Source: an uncultured Flavobacteriaceae bacterium (GTDB taxonomy: Bacteria; Bacteroidota; Bacteroidia; Flavobacteriales; Flavobacteriaceae). From it: DNA of 64,000 nucleotides. Shown here piece by piece: positions 41,320 through 50,805 of this stretch. Made by a program: the position numbers and the translations under genes. Each line of letters starts with the position of its first letter. Within the stretch, counting starts at the first letter, position 1. Location of the stretch: assembly GCA_913048115.1 (NCBI GenBank), contig CAJWVI010000005.1, positions 17,625-81,624 on the forward strand, given 5' to 3'. The notes below the pieces were generated by a model. That model was not told the DNA's origin. It did no database searches and saw nothing but the letters and a program-made list of their open reading frames with translations.

Positions 41320-43497
41320 TTGAAGACTACAACCTACCTACGATTTTTTCTGCTTTTTCTTATAACAATTAGTTCTGTAACGGGACAACAAAAAGACATC
41401 ACTCTTGAAGAAATTTGGAGTGGGGGATTTAGAACGCAAGGTTTAGAGGAGTTACGCTCATTGAAAAACGGCAAACAATACGCGGTTCTAAATTACAACA
41501 GGCGCTCTAGTGCATCCACGGTTGATGTGTATGATTATAAAACCGGAGAAAAAGTAAAGACTGTAGTCTCTTCAAATCAAGTCGAGGGAGCTACTTATTT
41601 TTTAACATACAGCTTTAGTGAGGATGAATCTAAGCTTTTACTAGCAACAGATCTAGAACAAATTTACAGGCGTTCTTCTTTGGGTACTTATTATGTGTAT
41701 GACATATATAACAAAGAAATGACTCCTGTCTCTGAACAAAAAATACAAGAACCTGTTTTAAATGCTGCAGGAACTAAAGTGGCCTATGGCTATAATAATA
41801 ATATCTTTATTAAAGACTTAGCTAGTGGCAGCACCACACAAATTACAAATGATGGATTAAAAAACAGCATCATTAATGGTATTACAGACTGGGTGTATGA
41901 AGAAGAGTTTGCATTTGTGCGCGCCTTTGACTGGAACAAAGATGGGACCAAGATTGGGTACATAAAGTTTGATGAGAGTGAAGTGCCTCGTTTTTCTATG
42001 GATGTGTACGGTACAGACCTGTACCCTACTCAACAAGTATTTAAATACCCTAAAGCTGGAGATCCTAATGCTAGTGTTAGTCTGCACGTATATGATGTAG
42101 AGGCCGGAAGAACAAGCAACGTAGATCTATCTGCTTATAATACCTACTATATTCCAAGAATTAAATGGACTATGGATACTAATGTACTAAGTGTACAAAC
42201 TACAAACAGAAAACAAAATGTTGTAGACCTTATTTTTGTTGACACCTATAACAATGAGACCTCATTAGTGCATCAAGAAAAAGATGATGCCTATGTTGAT
42301 ATTACAGATGATCTCACCTTTTTTGAAGACAATAGTTTTATCTGGACTAGTGAGCGTGATGGATGGAACCATATCTATCATTTCAATAAAAACGGAAAAC
42401 TTAAAAACCAAATCACAAAGGGCGCTTGGGAGGTAACCAATTATTACGGCTATGACCCAATGAGCAATACTGTTTTTTATCAAAGCACAGAAAATGGGAG
42501 TATTAACCGTGGCGTGTATAGTGTCGATGTTAAAGGCACTAATAAAAAAGGCCTCTCTGTGCAGCAGGGAACAAATAGTGCTTCTTTTAGTGCAGATTTT
42601 TCTTATTTCATTAACACCTTTCAAAGCGCAACATCGCCAAGTGTGTATTCTTTAAATGATGCAAAGACAGGTGCTGTTGTTAAAGAGATTAAAAACAATA
42701 CAGCAGTAGCAACTAAAGTTGCAGGCTATAAAGTATCTCCTAAAGAATTTTCTACTATTTCTATCAATGGGTATGATTTAAATATGTACACCATCAAACC
42801 TCTTGATTTTGATGCCAGTAAGCAATACCCATTGTTTATGTATCAGTACTCGGGTCCAGGTTCACAAAATGTAGCAAATCGATGGAATGCGAGTAATGAT
42901 TACTGGCATCAAATGTTGGCCCAGCAAGGATATATTGTAGTATGTATAGATGGAAGAGGGACAGGATTAAAAGGAAGAGATTTCAAGAAAGTAACTCAAT
43001 TAGAACTTGGGAAATACGAGGTGCAAGATCAAATTGATGCTGCAAAAAAATTGGGTACTAAATCTTATATTGACGCAAGTAGAATAGGTATTTGGGGCTG
43101 GAGCTATGGAGGCTTTATGTCTAGTAATTGTTTGTTTCAAGGAGCAGACACCTTTGCTATGGCTATAGCTGTTGCGCCTGTAAGTAGTTGGAGGTTTTAT
43201 GACACCATCTACACAGAACGGTACATGGCTACCCCTCAAGAAAACGCAAAGGGCTATGATGCTAATTCGCCAATATCTCATGTCGATAAAATGAAAGGGT
43301 CATTTTTACTAGTACATGGTAGTGCAGATGATAATGTACATGTGCAAAATACAACGCGTTTGGTAGAGGCCTTAGTGCAAGCCAATAAACAGTTTGACTG
43401 GGCGATCTATCCAGACAAAAACCATGGTATTTATGGAGGTAACACCCGCTTACATCTATACACCAAGATGACTAATTTTATTAAAGAGAACTTATAA
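41320..43497 (+). CDS. S9 family prolyl oligopeptidase, dipeptidyl-peptidase IV-like
   Basis: 725 aa from TTG 41320, which gives a clean signal peptide (KTTTYLRFFLLFLITISSV, cut near TGQ). The DPP-IV N-terminal eight-bladed propeller covers about residues 30-460 (WVYEEEFAFVRAFDWNKDGTKIGYIKFDE split over blades). The C-terminal alpha/beta-hydrolase has the nucleophile elbow GWSYGGFM, Asp in HGSADDNVHVQN and His in DKNHGIYGG. The double Glu EEEF near residue 190 anchors the substrate N-terminus in DPP-IV. Periplasmic release of dipeptides, a fit with the POT transporter that follows 33 bases downstream. Confidence 0.93.
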   Translation: MKTTTYLRFFLLFLITISSVTGQQKDITLEEIWSGGFRTQGLEELRSLKNGKQYAVLNYNRRSSASTVDVYDYKTGEKVKTVVSSNQVEGATYFLTYSFSEDESKLLLATDLEQIYRRSSLGTYYVYDIYNKEMTPVSEQKIQEPVLNAAGTKVAYGYNNNIFIKDLASGSTTQITNDGLKNSIINGITDWVYEEEFAFVRAFDWNKDGTKIGYIKFDESEVPRFSMDVYGTDLYPTQQVFKYPKAGDPNASVSLHVYDVEAGRTSNVDLSAYNTYYIPRIKWTMDTNVLSVQTTNRKQNVVDLIFVDTYNNETSLVHQEKDDAYVDITDDLTFFEDNSFIWTSERDGWNHIYHFNKNGKLKNQITKGAWEVTNYYGYDPMSNTVFYQSTENGSINRGVYSVDVKGTNKKGLSVQQGTNSASFSADFSYFINTFQSATSPSVYSLNDAKTGAVVKEIKNNTAVATKVAGYKVSPKEFSTISINGYDLNMYTIKPLDFDASKQYPLFMYQYSGPGSQNVANRWNASNDYWHQMLAQQGYIVVCIDGRGTGLKGRDFKKVTQLELGKYEVQDQIDAAKKLGTKSYIDASRIGIWGWSYGGFMSSNCLFQGADTFAMAIAVAPVSSWRFYDTIYTERYMATPQENAKGYDANSPISHVDKMKGSFLLVHGSADDNVHVQNTTRLVEALVQANKQFDWAIYPDKNHGIYGGNTRLHLYTKMTNFIKENL

Positions 43498-43530
43498 TCA
43501 ATAAATAATTAATAATTAATATTCACTAAT

Positions 43531-45120
43531 ATGGAATTTAAATTTGGAGGTTCACAGACAAACCAAAAAACGGTGCTAGGGCACCCATCTGGTTTGTTTG
43601 TTTTGTTTTTTACAGAAATGTGGGAGCGTTTTTCTTACTATGGTATGCGAGCACTCTTAGTGCTTTTCTTGATATCTTCAGTACTTGACGAAGGTTGGGG
43701 CTGGGATCGCTCAGAAGCATTAGTATTATATGCTTGGTATACTGGTTTAGTATACATTACACCTATTTTTGGTGGATTGATTGCAGATAAAATAATGGGC
43801 TATCGCAATGCTATTATTTTAGGAGCATTGTTAATGACCTTGGGTCATGCTTCTATGGCTCTAGAAGGAGTTGCAGATCCATTTTTCTATTTAGGTCTTG
43901 GTTTGTTGATTATTGGAAACGGTTTATTTAAACCGAATATTTCTTCAATGGTTGGACAGCTTTACAAAGGTCAGGGAGATGAGAAAGATGCTGGTTATAC
44001 TATTTTCTATATGGGTATCAACGCAGGGGCCTTTTTAGGTATTTTACTTTGTGGGTATATTGGCGAAAAAATAGGATGGCACTTTGGGTTTGGTCTAGCG
44101 GGTATCTTTATGCTTTTTGGAATGTTACAATTCTATTTTGCGCAAACTATTTTTGGAAAAATTGGATTGTCACCAAAAAATGCTGAAGATTTTGATGATG
44201 CAATCGAAGACGCAGTAGAACACACAAAAGATGCTGTTGAAGAAACAGTACCTGATGCAGAAACAAGTAAAGTAACAAAAGATAGATTGGTGGTAATTGG
44301 AATTCTTGCCTTCTTTACTATTTTCTTTTGGTGGGCTTTTGAACAAGCAGGAGGGTCTATGACTATTTTCGCAAAAGATTATACAGATCGTCTATTAACT
44401 GGAGACGGAGCTGCTACTTTTAAGATATTTAATACCCTATTGACCATTATACCAATGATTATTATTACTTGGGTACTTTCTATGTTGTTTAAACAAACGT
44501 TTGCTAAATACTCGTTATCTAATATCCTTTTAGGAACTAGTTTTGTTATTATTTGGGGTATCGTAATCTGGATGCTACAAAGAGAATGGGTGTCTGAATC
44601 TGCAGAGGTTCCTGCTTCTTGGTTTGGGATCTTAAATTCATTCTTTATAATTGCATTTGCGCCGTTATTCTCTAAAATATGGGCCAGTAAGTTGAATCCT
44701 ACAGGTCCTGTAAAATTTGCCATTGGTCTTATTTTGTTAGGTCTTGGGTTTGGAGTGTTGGCGTATGGCTCGATGGGGATTCCATTAGGAGCTAAAACAG
44801 CATCTGTAAGTATGATTTTCTTAATAGTAGCCTATTTGTTACATACTCTAGGAGAGCTTTGTGTTTCTCCAGTAGGACTCTCTTATGTAAGTAAACTAGC
44901 GCCGGTGAAGCTTGTTGGATTGATGTTTGGAGTTTGGTTTGTAGCCAACTTTATAGCAAATACAGCAGCCGGTATTACAGGTAGTTATATGGATCCAATT
45001 CTTGAAGAGAAAGGGCTTACTTATTTCTTTATGATCTTTACATTGATTCCTATTGCAGCAGGTATTGTAATGTTATTGCTTAACAAAATGCTCTTAAAGA
45101 AGATGCACGGTATTCGTTAA
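43531..45120 (+). CDS. peptide MFS transporter (POT/PTR family)
   Basis: 529 aa, 12-14 membrane helices. The POT signature is clear: FFTEMWERFSYYGMRALLVLFL (ExxER on helix 1), GGLIADKIMGYRN, and FYMGINAGAFLG. A charged loop of Asp, Glu and Lys (about residues 216-250) splits the two halves. Proton-coupled uptake of di- and tripeptides, here probably those released by the DPP-IV-like enzyme upstream. Followed by an intrinsic terminator. Confidence 0.94.
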   Translation: MEFKFGGSQTNQKTVLGHPSGLFVLFFTEMWERFSYYGMRALLVLFLISSVLDEGWGWDRSEALVLYAWYTGLVYITPIFGGLIADKIMGYRNAIILGALLMTLGHASMALEGVADPFFYLGLGLLIIGNGLFKPNISSMVGQLYKGQGDEKDAGYTIFYMGINAGAFLGILLCGYIGEKIGWHFGFGLAGIFMLFGMLQFYFAQTIFGKIGLSPKNAEDFDDAIEDAVEHTKDAVEETVPDAETSKVTKDRLVVIGILAFFTIFFWWAFEQAGGSMTIFAKDYTDRLLTGDGAATFKIFNTLLTIIPMIIITWVLSMLFKQTFAKYSLSNILLGTSFVIIWGIVIWMLQREWVSESAEVPASWFGILNSFFIIAFAPLFSKIWASKLNPTGPVKFAIGLILLGLGFGVLAYGSMGIPLGAKTASVSMIFLIVAYLLHTLGELCVSPVGLSYVSKLAPVKLVGLMFGVWFVANFIANTAAGITGSYMDPILEEKGLTYFFMIFTLIPIAAGIVMLLLNKMLLKKMHGIR

Positions 45121-45140
45121 GAACACAATTTTTATTAACA

Positions 45141-45170
45141 AAAAACGTTCCATTTTATGGAACGTTTTTT
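45141..45170 (+). terminator. intrinsic terminator of the peptidase-POT operon
   Basis: 12-base stem (45141-45152 with 45158-45169, loop TTTTA) ending in a T run, 20 bases after the POT stop. The A-rich left and T-rich right arms would also allow function on the opposite strand. Confidence 0.88.
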
Positions 45171-45184
45171 GTTTAATATACCCT

Positions 45185-45733
45185 ATGAAAAATTTACTTT
45201 TATTACTAATGGTTCTTGTTTCAACCACTACTGTTAATGCTCAAAAAAAGATTAACTGGATGTCTATTAATGACGCCCTTGCAGCCCAAGCCCAAAACCC
45301 AAAATATATTTTTATTGACATGTATACACCCTGGTGTGGCCCTTGCAAGCTGCTAGATAGAAATACATTTACCAATAAAGATGTAATAGAATATTTTAAT
45401 ACGCATTATTACGCGGTTAAGTTTAATGCAGAGGGTATTGAGCCTGTACGCTATATGGATCAGCCTTTTGGAAACCCTTCCTACGATCCAGCAAAATCTA
45501 CCCGTAGAAACTCTCAACATCAATTTGCAAAGCACTTAGGTGTTAAGGCATATCCAACCCTCGCTTTTTTAAATATGAAGGGCCAATTACTTACCAACGT
45601 ACAGGGCTACCAAACTGCTCAACAATTAGAATTGTACTTGAAACTATTTGTCACAGAAGTATACTTAGATTTTAAATCACAAAATGATTTTAGCACCTAT
45701 ATCACTAATTTTAAACCTGCTTTTGTAGAGTAA
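45185..45733 (+). CDS. exported thioredoxin-like protein 1
   Basis: 182 aa. Signal peptide (about residues 1-19, cut after VNA) and a thioredoxin domain with WCGPCK (residues about 49-54) and cis-proline region AYPTLAFLN. The periplasmic oxidoreductase is paralogous to the following gene, with the same opening (INWMSINDALAAQAQNPKYI) and the same KLLDRNTFTNKDVI after the active site. Partner proteins unknown. Only 14 bases after a terminator, so its promoter overlaps that region or it depends on read-through. Confidence 0.88.
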   Translation: MKNLLLLLMVLVSTTTVNAQKKINWMSINDALAAQAQNPKYIFIDMYTPWCGPCKLLDRNTFTNKDVIEYFNTHYYAVKFNAEGIEPVRYMDQPFGNPSYDPAKSTRRNSQHQFAKHLGVKAYPTLAFLNMKGQLLTNVQGYQTAQQLELYLKLFVTEVYLDFKSQNDFSTYITNFKPAFVE

Positions 45734-45737
45734 GTTG

Positions 45738-45745
45738 TATCTTTG
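45738..45745 (+). promoter_or_regulatory. putative -7 box of thioredoxin-like gene 2
   Basis: Perfect TAnnTTTG match (TATCTTTG), 18 bases before ATG 45764 and immediately after the stop of paralogue 1; the second copy can be expressed on its own. Confidence 0.5.
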
Positions 45746-45763
45746 CTCGTCAATATAATACTT

Positions 45764-46309
45764 ATGAAACAAGCATTTTTTTTAGTCACACTATTTTTAG
45801 TGACAAGCACCCTAACTGCTCAGAAAATAGATTGGATGACTATGGATGAGGCCTTAGCGGCCCAACAGCAAACTCCTAAAAAAATATTTATGGATGTCTA
45901 TACCTCTTGGTGTGGCCCCTGTAAATTATTAGATAAAAATACCTTTACCAATAAAGATGTTATTGCTTACGTTAGTGAAAATTATTATGCGGTAAAATTT
46001 AACGCAGAGGGCAAGGACGCTGTCACCTATCAAGGCTTTACTTATACAAACCCTAACTATAGAGAAGCAAGACGTGGTAGAAATGCCACTCACTTTTTTG
46101 CCGACGCCCTAAAGCTTCAAGGGTATCCTAGTTTGGTATTTTTTGAAGATGAGGGTTCATTAATCCAAGCTGTTTCTGGCTACAAAACTCCACAACAATT
46201 AGAGCTGTATTTAAAAATGATCGCCACAAATGATTATAAGGAGGTGACTTCGCTTGCTAAATGGAAGGTGTATCAAGATAATTTTAAAGCCACCTTCACC
46301 TCCAAATAA
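45764..46309 (+). CDS. exported thioredoxin-like protein 2
   Basis: 181 aa from ATG 45764; the open frame from TTG 45743 is rejected because that codon sits in a promoter box and this ATG begins the signal peptide (MKQAFFLVTLFLVTSTLTAQ). Active site WCGPCK, cis-proline region GYPSLVFFE. Tandem paralogue of the preceding gene (KIDWMTMDEALAAQQQTPKK; KLLDKNTFTNKDVI). Convergent with comEC, three bases apart; terminator lies inside the comEC coding end. Confidence 0.88.
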   Translation: MKQAFFLVTLFLVTSTLTAQKIDWMTMDEALAAQQQTPKKIFMDVYTSWCGPCKLLDKNTFTNKDVIAYVSENYYAVKFNAEGKDAVTYQGFTYTNPNYREARRGRNATHFFADALKLQGYPSLVFFEDEGSLIQAVSGYKTPQQLELYLKMIATNDYKEVTSLAKWKVYQDNFKATFTSK

Positions 46310-46312
46310 AAT

Positions 46313-48334
46313 TTATTCCCAGATATAAGCTCCCTTTTCATAAGTGCTATGAAAAGGGATTTTTTTTTGTCTACAGGTTTCTTTCCACCGTGCTACATAA
46401 CTTTTGTAATTACTTCCGTCTGCAATAATGCCAATGGGTTGCACACTATCAATAAAACGCTCTAGATGAACTTGTGTGCTTTGGGTTAGTAAAACAACAG
46501 GATTTTTCAGCCCTTTAGGAAATACCCCTAGCTTGTCTAGAATTAACACGATGGTATCTTTGTATTTAAATATGTGCGGTATTTCTTCTTCTGAGATATT
46601 TCTACTATTGCTCCCTGTTTTATAATCTGAAATAATGTTGCTCATAGTTTTAGAAACACTATCTGTCATTAAGAGAATACTGCTTTGTCCTTGTTTAATG
46701 GCAAGCATTGTTTGTTTGCTTTTATGAATTACAATAAGCTGAGAGGGCGTATTATTCCAGTGGGCTGCAAGCAAAACCAAAAGTATCAAAACACAAGAGC
46801 ACAACCATCTTGTGATGTGTTTGATATGCCATTTACCCCAAAGAATGAGACTTGAAAACAAAAAGAAATAGCTAGCTAATAATAGGGCTCCAGAAAATGA
46901 AATTTCTTGAAATAAAAAAGCATCCTGTCTAGCTACCCAAGCAATAAAATTATTGAGAAGCCCTATGGTATTTCCATAGAAGTGAGCCAAAGATTCTGGT
47001 AGTATTGAAAAGCAGGCAAGAACAATCACTAAAATACCCATGCTTAATATACCTCCAAGTAAAGGCAGCACTAGGATGTTGGTAATAAAAAACAATCCAG
47101 GAAATTGATGAAAATAATAAATACTCAAGGGAGCAAGCCCTATTTGGGCAGCAAGGGTTACCGTGGCAGTGTTCCAAACCACAGAAGTTACTTTATTGCC
47201 AGGGATATAATATTTTGAGAGTTTTGGGTGTATTGTTAAAATGGCAAGTACTGCCAAATAACTTAATTGAAAACCTACATGAAATAAAAATAAAGGGTTA
47301 AATATTAACAAGATCAAAAACGACAGGCTCAAGGTATTGATCGTGCTCGTTTTTCTTCTTAAGGTTTGAGCGATTGCAAAAAAACTAAACATCGTGACTG
47401 CTCTACACACAGAGGGTGATAAGCCCGTAAGTAACGCATAGCCCCATAAACATGAAATAATACACATACTGCGTATTATCTCTCCTTTTTGAACCCTCAA
47501 TAGTGGAGAGAATAACACAAGTAGTATGGCGTATAAAACCCCTACGTGTAGGCCAGAAACAGCTAAGATGTGTATAGCCCCTGCTGCAGCATACTCCTTA
47601 TATTGTTGTGTGTCGACAGCTCTTTTTTGTCCTAAAACCAATGCCTGTATAATAGCCAATTCTTTTTGTGTAATGCTAGTTTGTTCTAGTTTTTTAATAC
47701 AATAATTTCTAAAACGTTCTGCATACCCTCTCATGGAATGTTTGGGATACCTTAGGTTTAAAATTTCAGAAGGTGCACTTTTTATTTGATGGTATATGCC
47801 TTGTTTTTTTAAATACCTCGCATAGTTAAATTGATATGGGTTTTTTGGGCTAGCAATGGTAGTGAAACTCCCTTTTAACAACACTCTAGCGTCTATTTTA
47901 AGTGGGTTTTCAAGGCTATCTTTTGTAAACGATACAAGAACCCTCCCTGTGTGTTTATGACCGTTTAAGGCCTCTATGACCGCCGTGTATTTGTTGTTAT
48001 AAAGATCTGGTTTTAAAACCTCTTTAATTTGAAGCTGTATCAGGGGCCTTGTACTGTCAAGTAGATGCGTGTAGTGCTTGGCTTGAAACATGGGTAATGT
48101 GCGCTGGTACTTGTAGCATCCAAGGCATACAAAGAGCAAAAATAGTATGACACCAAACCAAGGCGTGTTGTGTAGTTTGTTTTGTTGTGTAAACCAAAAA
48201 AAAGCTAACAACAATAAGAGCAGACCCATAAATGGGAGTAGGGGTGGGAGTAAATTAGCGATATAAAAGCCTGTGGTGATGCCTATAGCAAATGCAATGG
48301 CAGCAAAAATAATTACTATGTTGGAGTGTTTCAA
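46313..48334 (-). CDS. comEC: ComEC/Rec2-type DNA uptake channel protein
   Basis: 673 aa. N-terminal helices and a DUF4131-like soluble segment (about 60-195), then the Competence domain with about ten helices beginning AAGAIHILAVSGLHVGVLYAIL (residues about 250-271). The C-terminal part (about 510-673) is short and lacks a full metallo-beta-lactamase motif, as is common in Bacteroidota. It would form the inner-membrane channel for single-stranded DNA in natural transformation. Start is TTG at 48334. Its last codons contain a terminator for the opposite strand. Confidence 0.9.
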   Translation of the reverse strand: MKHSNIVIIFAAIAFAIGITTGFYIANLLPPLLPFMGLLLLLLAFFWFTQQNKLHNTPWFGVILFLLFVCLGCYKYQRTLPMFQAKHYTHLLDSTRPLIQLQIKEVLKPDLYNNKYTAVIEALNGHKHTGRVLVSFTKDSLENPLKIDARVLLKGSFTTIASPKNPYQFNYARYLKKQGIYHQIKSAPSEILNLRYPKHSMRGYAERFRNYCIKKLEQTSITQKELAIIQALVLGQKRAVDTQQYKEYAAAGAIHILAVSGLHVGVLYAILLVLFSPLLRVQKGEIIRSMCIISCLWGYALLTGLSPSVCRAVTMFSFFAIAQTLRRKTSTINTLSLSFLILLIFNPLFLFHVGFQLSYLAVLAILTIHPKLSKYYIPGNKVTSVVWNTATVTLAAQIGLAPLSIYYFHQFPGLFFITNILVLPLLGGILSMGILVIVLACFSILPESLAHFYGNTIGLLNNFIAWVARQDAFLFQEISFSGALLLASYFFLFSSLILWGKWHIKHITRWLCSCVLILLVLLAAHWNNTPSQLIVIHKSKQTMLAIKQGQSSILLMTDSVSKTMSNIISDYKTGSNSRNISEEEIPHIFKYKDTIVLILDKLGVFPKGLKNPVVLLTQSTQVHLERFIDSVQPIGIIADGSNYKSYVARWKETCRQKKIPFHSTYEKGAYIWE
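46331..46368 (+). terminator. intrinsic terminator of the thioredoxin genes, inside the comEC 3' end
   Basis: Perfect 12-base stem (46331-46342 with 46348-46359, loop AGTGC) followed by nine T at 46360-46368. It acts for the plus strand and lies 21 bases beyond the thioredoxin 2 stop, wholly within comEC codons on the minus strand. Confidence 0.92.
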
Positions 48335-48436
48335 TGTATAGGTTTGTACTACCTATAACCTTGGGAGCTGTCTTAAAAGTACTAAAAAATTATAGAATAC
48401 TTCGAGCCTTGGTTGATCGCTCTTGTTTTTGGTTTT

Positions 48437-49546
48437 TTAAAGTGCGTCAACAATTAATTGTGCCGTTTTGTCGCTTGCTCCTTCTCCACCCAACTTTTGC
48501 TCTAAGTCATGATACGATAAAAACAACTTTACTCTATTATCTTCGTCTAGAAGACCAGTAAGTTCTTTTGTTAAGCTCTGGGTATTAAAGTCTCCTTGAA
48601 TGAGCTCTGTAACAACCTCTTTGTCTAGAATAAGGTTTACTAAAGAAATATATTTAAGATGCACAACACGCCTTGCAATAGCCACAGAAATAGCATTTCC
48701 TTTGTAACAAACTACTTGTGGCACTTTAAATAGCGCTGTTTCTAGGGTAGCGGTTCCAGAAGTTACAAGAGCAGCATGTGATACTGAGAGTAAATCATAG
48801 GTTTTGTTTAGTAGTAAGTGTACATTTTGTTTTTTAATAAAAGGAGCGTAAAAAGAAGCCTCTTGGCTTGGTGCTCCTGCAATTACAAACTGATAGTTTG
48901 GAAATGTTTGTGTAACAGACAACATTACAGCAAGCATTTTGGTTATTTCCTGCTTTCTGCTTCCAGGAAGTACCGCAATAATTGGTCTTTTGTCAAGCCC
49001 ATGATCTGCAGCAAAAGTTGCAGGGTTTGTAAGTGCTCTATTGGCAATAGCGTCAATGAGTGGGTGTCCTACAAAATGTACGGGGAAGTTGTGTTTGTCT
49101 TGGTAAAAGCCTTTTTCAAAAGGAAGTATCACATACATTGCGTCTACATCTCTTTTAATGTCTTTAATTCTACCTTCTTTCCAGGCCCAAATTTGAGGAG
49201 AAATATAATAGTGTGTTCTAAAACCTCGATTTTTTGCCCATTTTGCAATGCGTAAATTAAATCCTGGATAGTCTATAAAAATTATAACATCTGGTTGATA
49301 GTCGGCAATGTCTTTTTTACACACCGTAATATTCTTGAGTATGGTGCCAAGGTTAAAGATAACCTCAATAAAGCCCATAAAAGCAAGTTCTCTGTAGTGC
49401 TTTACAAGCGTCCCTCCTTGTTCTTGCATTAGATCACCACCCCAAAACCTAAGGCTAGCTTCTGGGTCTTTAGTTTTAAGCGCCTTGATGAGATTAGCAC
49501 CGTGCAAATCTCCTGAAGCTTCTCCTGCAATGATATAATACTTCAT
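48437..49546 (-). CDS. lpxB: lipid-A-disaccharide synthase
   Basis: 369 aa, normal LpxB (GT19) length. N-terminal YYIIAGEASGDLHGANLIKAL, the family stretch VIFIDYPGFNLRIAKWAK, YYISPQIWAWKEGRIKDIKRDVDAMYVILPFE, VGHPLID and AVLPGSRKQEI, SGTATLETALFKVPQVVCYK. It joins UDP-2,3-diacylglucosamine and lipid X. Grouped on the same strand with surE and a small membrane protein upstream. Confidence 0.96.
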   Translation of the reverse strand: MKYYIIAGEASGDLHGANLIKALKTKDPEASLRFWGGDLMQEQGGTLVKHYRELAFMGFIEVIFNLGTILKNITVCKKDIADYQPDVIIFIDYPGFNLRIAKWAKNRGFRTHYYISPQIWAWKEGRIKDIKRDVDAMYVILPFEKGFYQDKHNFPVHFVGHPLIDAIANRALTNPATFAADHGLDKRPIIAVLPGSRKQEITKMLAVMLSVTQTFPNYQFVIAGAPSQEASFYAPFIKKQNVHLLLNKTYDLLSVSHAALVTSGTATLETALFKVPQVVCYKGNAISVAIARRVVHLKYISLVNLILDKEVVTELIQGDFNTQSLTKELTGLLDEDNRVKLFLSYHDLEQKLGGEGASDKTAQLIVDAL

Positions 49547-49580
49547 ATAATACGTTGTTCTAAAATTTCAGCAGTAAAAA

Positions 49581-49868
49581 TTAATTAAAATATATTACAT
49601 AAGCCGCAATAGCTGTTATAAATGTAGCCATTACGACACCTCTGGCGTTATACTCTCTATCAAATTTTAAAAAACCAAAAAAGACAGCTAGATTTGGTAA
49701 AGCTCCTAGGGTGAGTATGGTCCATAAATTTCCAGATTTAATATAAAAATTTAAGGTTTCTGACATGCCTGTGCCTTTAATACTCGAGACTATGAGTGTA
49801 CACAAAATAATTCCAATTGTATTTGCAATGAGTCCTGTAATAAACCCGATTCCTATTTGTTTTTTCAT
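49581..49868 (-). CDS. small three-helix membrane protein between surE and lpxB
   Basis: 95 aa with three hydrophobic segments (about 5-27, 46-66 and 78-93). Its ATG directly follows the surE stop with no gap, and lpxB begins 34 bases downstream. No known domain recognised; position in the surE-lpxB pair is typical for Flavobacteriia. Confidence 0.72.
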   Translation of the reverse strand: MKKQIGIGFITGLIANTIGIILCTLIVSSIKGTGMSETLNFYIKSGNLWTILTLGALPNLAVFFGFLKFDREYNARGVVMATFITAIAAYVIYFN

Positions 49869-50645
49869 TTATAAATCCCAGGTATTAATGTCTTTTATGG
49901 CATGATGTGCTGTTAAATCAAACTGCACAGGAACTACAGAGACATAGCCATTGGCAAGCGCCCATTCATCTGTGTCTTGGCCTTTGTCTTTATTGATGAA
50001 TTCTCCGGTGAGCCAATAATAATCTCGTCCTAAAGGACTTTTTCGTTTATCAAAACTCTCTTGCCAATAGGCATCAGCTTGCCTGCAAACTTTCACGCCC
50101 TTTATTTGGTTTTCTGGCAGTTTAGGGATGTTTACATTTAAAACAACTCCAGGGGGAAGTCCTTGTGCAAGACATTGTTCAACCATGAGTTTGATGTATT
50201 TTTTTGCAGGTTCAAAATCTGCATCTTGTGCATAGTCTAATAAAGAAAAACCAATAGAAGGAATTCCAACTGTGCCCGCCTCAACAGCTGCACTCATGGT
50301 GCCACTGTAGATTACATTAATAGAGGAATTGCTTCCGTGGTTTACACCACTTACGCATAAATCTGGTTTTCTGTCTAGTAGTTCATTGATGGCAATTTTA
50401 ACACAATCTACGGGTGTTCCACTACAACTATATTCTTTTTGAGGCGCCTGTTTGTCAACGATTATACTATTACAGTACAATGTATCGTTAATAGTAATAG
50501 CATGTCCCATTGCGCTTTGTGGCGAATCTGGAGCGACTACTACAACCTCTCCAAAAGTGTTCATGACCTCTATAAGTGCCCGAATTCCAGGAGCAGTAAT
50601 ACCATCATCGTTAGTAACTAAAATTAATGGTTTTTTTTTGCTCAT
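49869..50645 (-). CDS. surE: 5'/3'-nucleotidase SurE
   Basis: 258 aa. SurE hallmark ILVTNDDGITAPGIRAL (metal-binding Asp pair) at the N-terminus, VVVVAPDSPQSAMGHAIT, SCSGTPVDCVKIAINEL and VSGVNHGSNSSINVIYSGTMSAAVEA. It removes phosphate from nucleoside monophosphates under stress. First gene of the surE-small protein-lpxB operon. Confidence 0.95.
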   Translation of the reverse strand: MSKKKPLILVTNDDGITAPGIRALIEVMNTFGEVVVVAPDSPQSAMGHAITINDTLYCNSIIVDKQAPQKEYSCSGTPVDCVKIAINELLDRKPDLCVSGVNHGSNSSINVIYSGTMSAAVEAGTVGIPSIGFSLLDYAQDADFEPAKKYIKLMVEQCLAQGLPPGVVLNVNIPKLPENQIKGVKVCRQADAYWQESFDKRKSPLGRDYYWLTGEFINKDKGQDTDEWALANGYVSVVPVQFDLTAHHAIKDINTWDL

Positions 50646-50664
50646 ACTTCCTGTGTTAGTCTTA

Positions 50665-50672
50665 CAAAAATA
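50665..50672 (-). promoter_or_regulatory. putative -7 box of the surE-lpxB operon
   Basis: Minus strand reads TATTTTTG, 19 bases before the surE ATG; -33 not clear. Confidence 0.45.
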
Positions 50673-50805
50673 CAGTTATTAATTGTATGTGTGGCCATTG
50701 AAAAAATAACAATTTTTATACTTCTATTAACAAAAATATAGGAATTATAAAGAGGCTTGGCACGGTTTTTTATATATTTTTAACAATCTTATAAAAGGAT
50801 ATTAT

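Noticed and set aside
44379..44723. Minus-strand ORF of 114 aa opposite the POT transporter
   Set aside because: Shadow frame; the plus-strand protein has an intact POT signature.
46313..46810. Metallo-beta-lactamase domain in the ComEC C-terminus
   Set aside because: The region is too short and no HxHxDH motif is visible, so I do not claim the domain.
48818..49255. Plus-strand ORF of 145 aa opposite lpxB
   Set aside because: Antisense shadow of a clearly recognised gene; Cys/Phe/Arg-rich with no motif.
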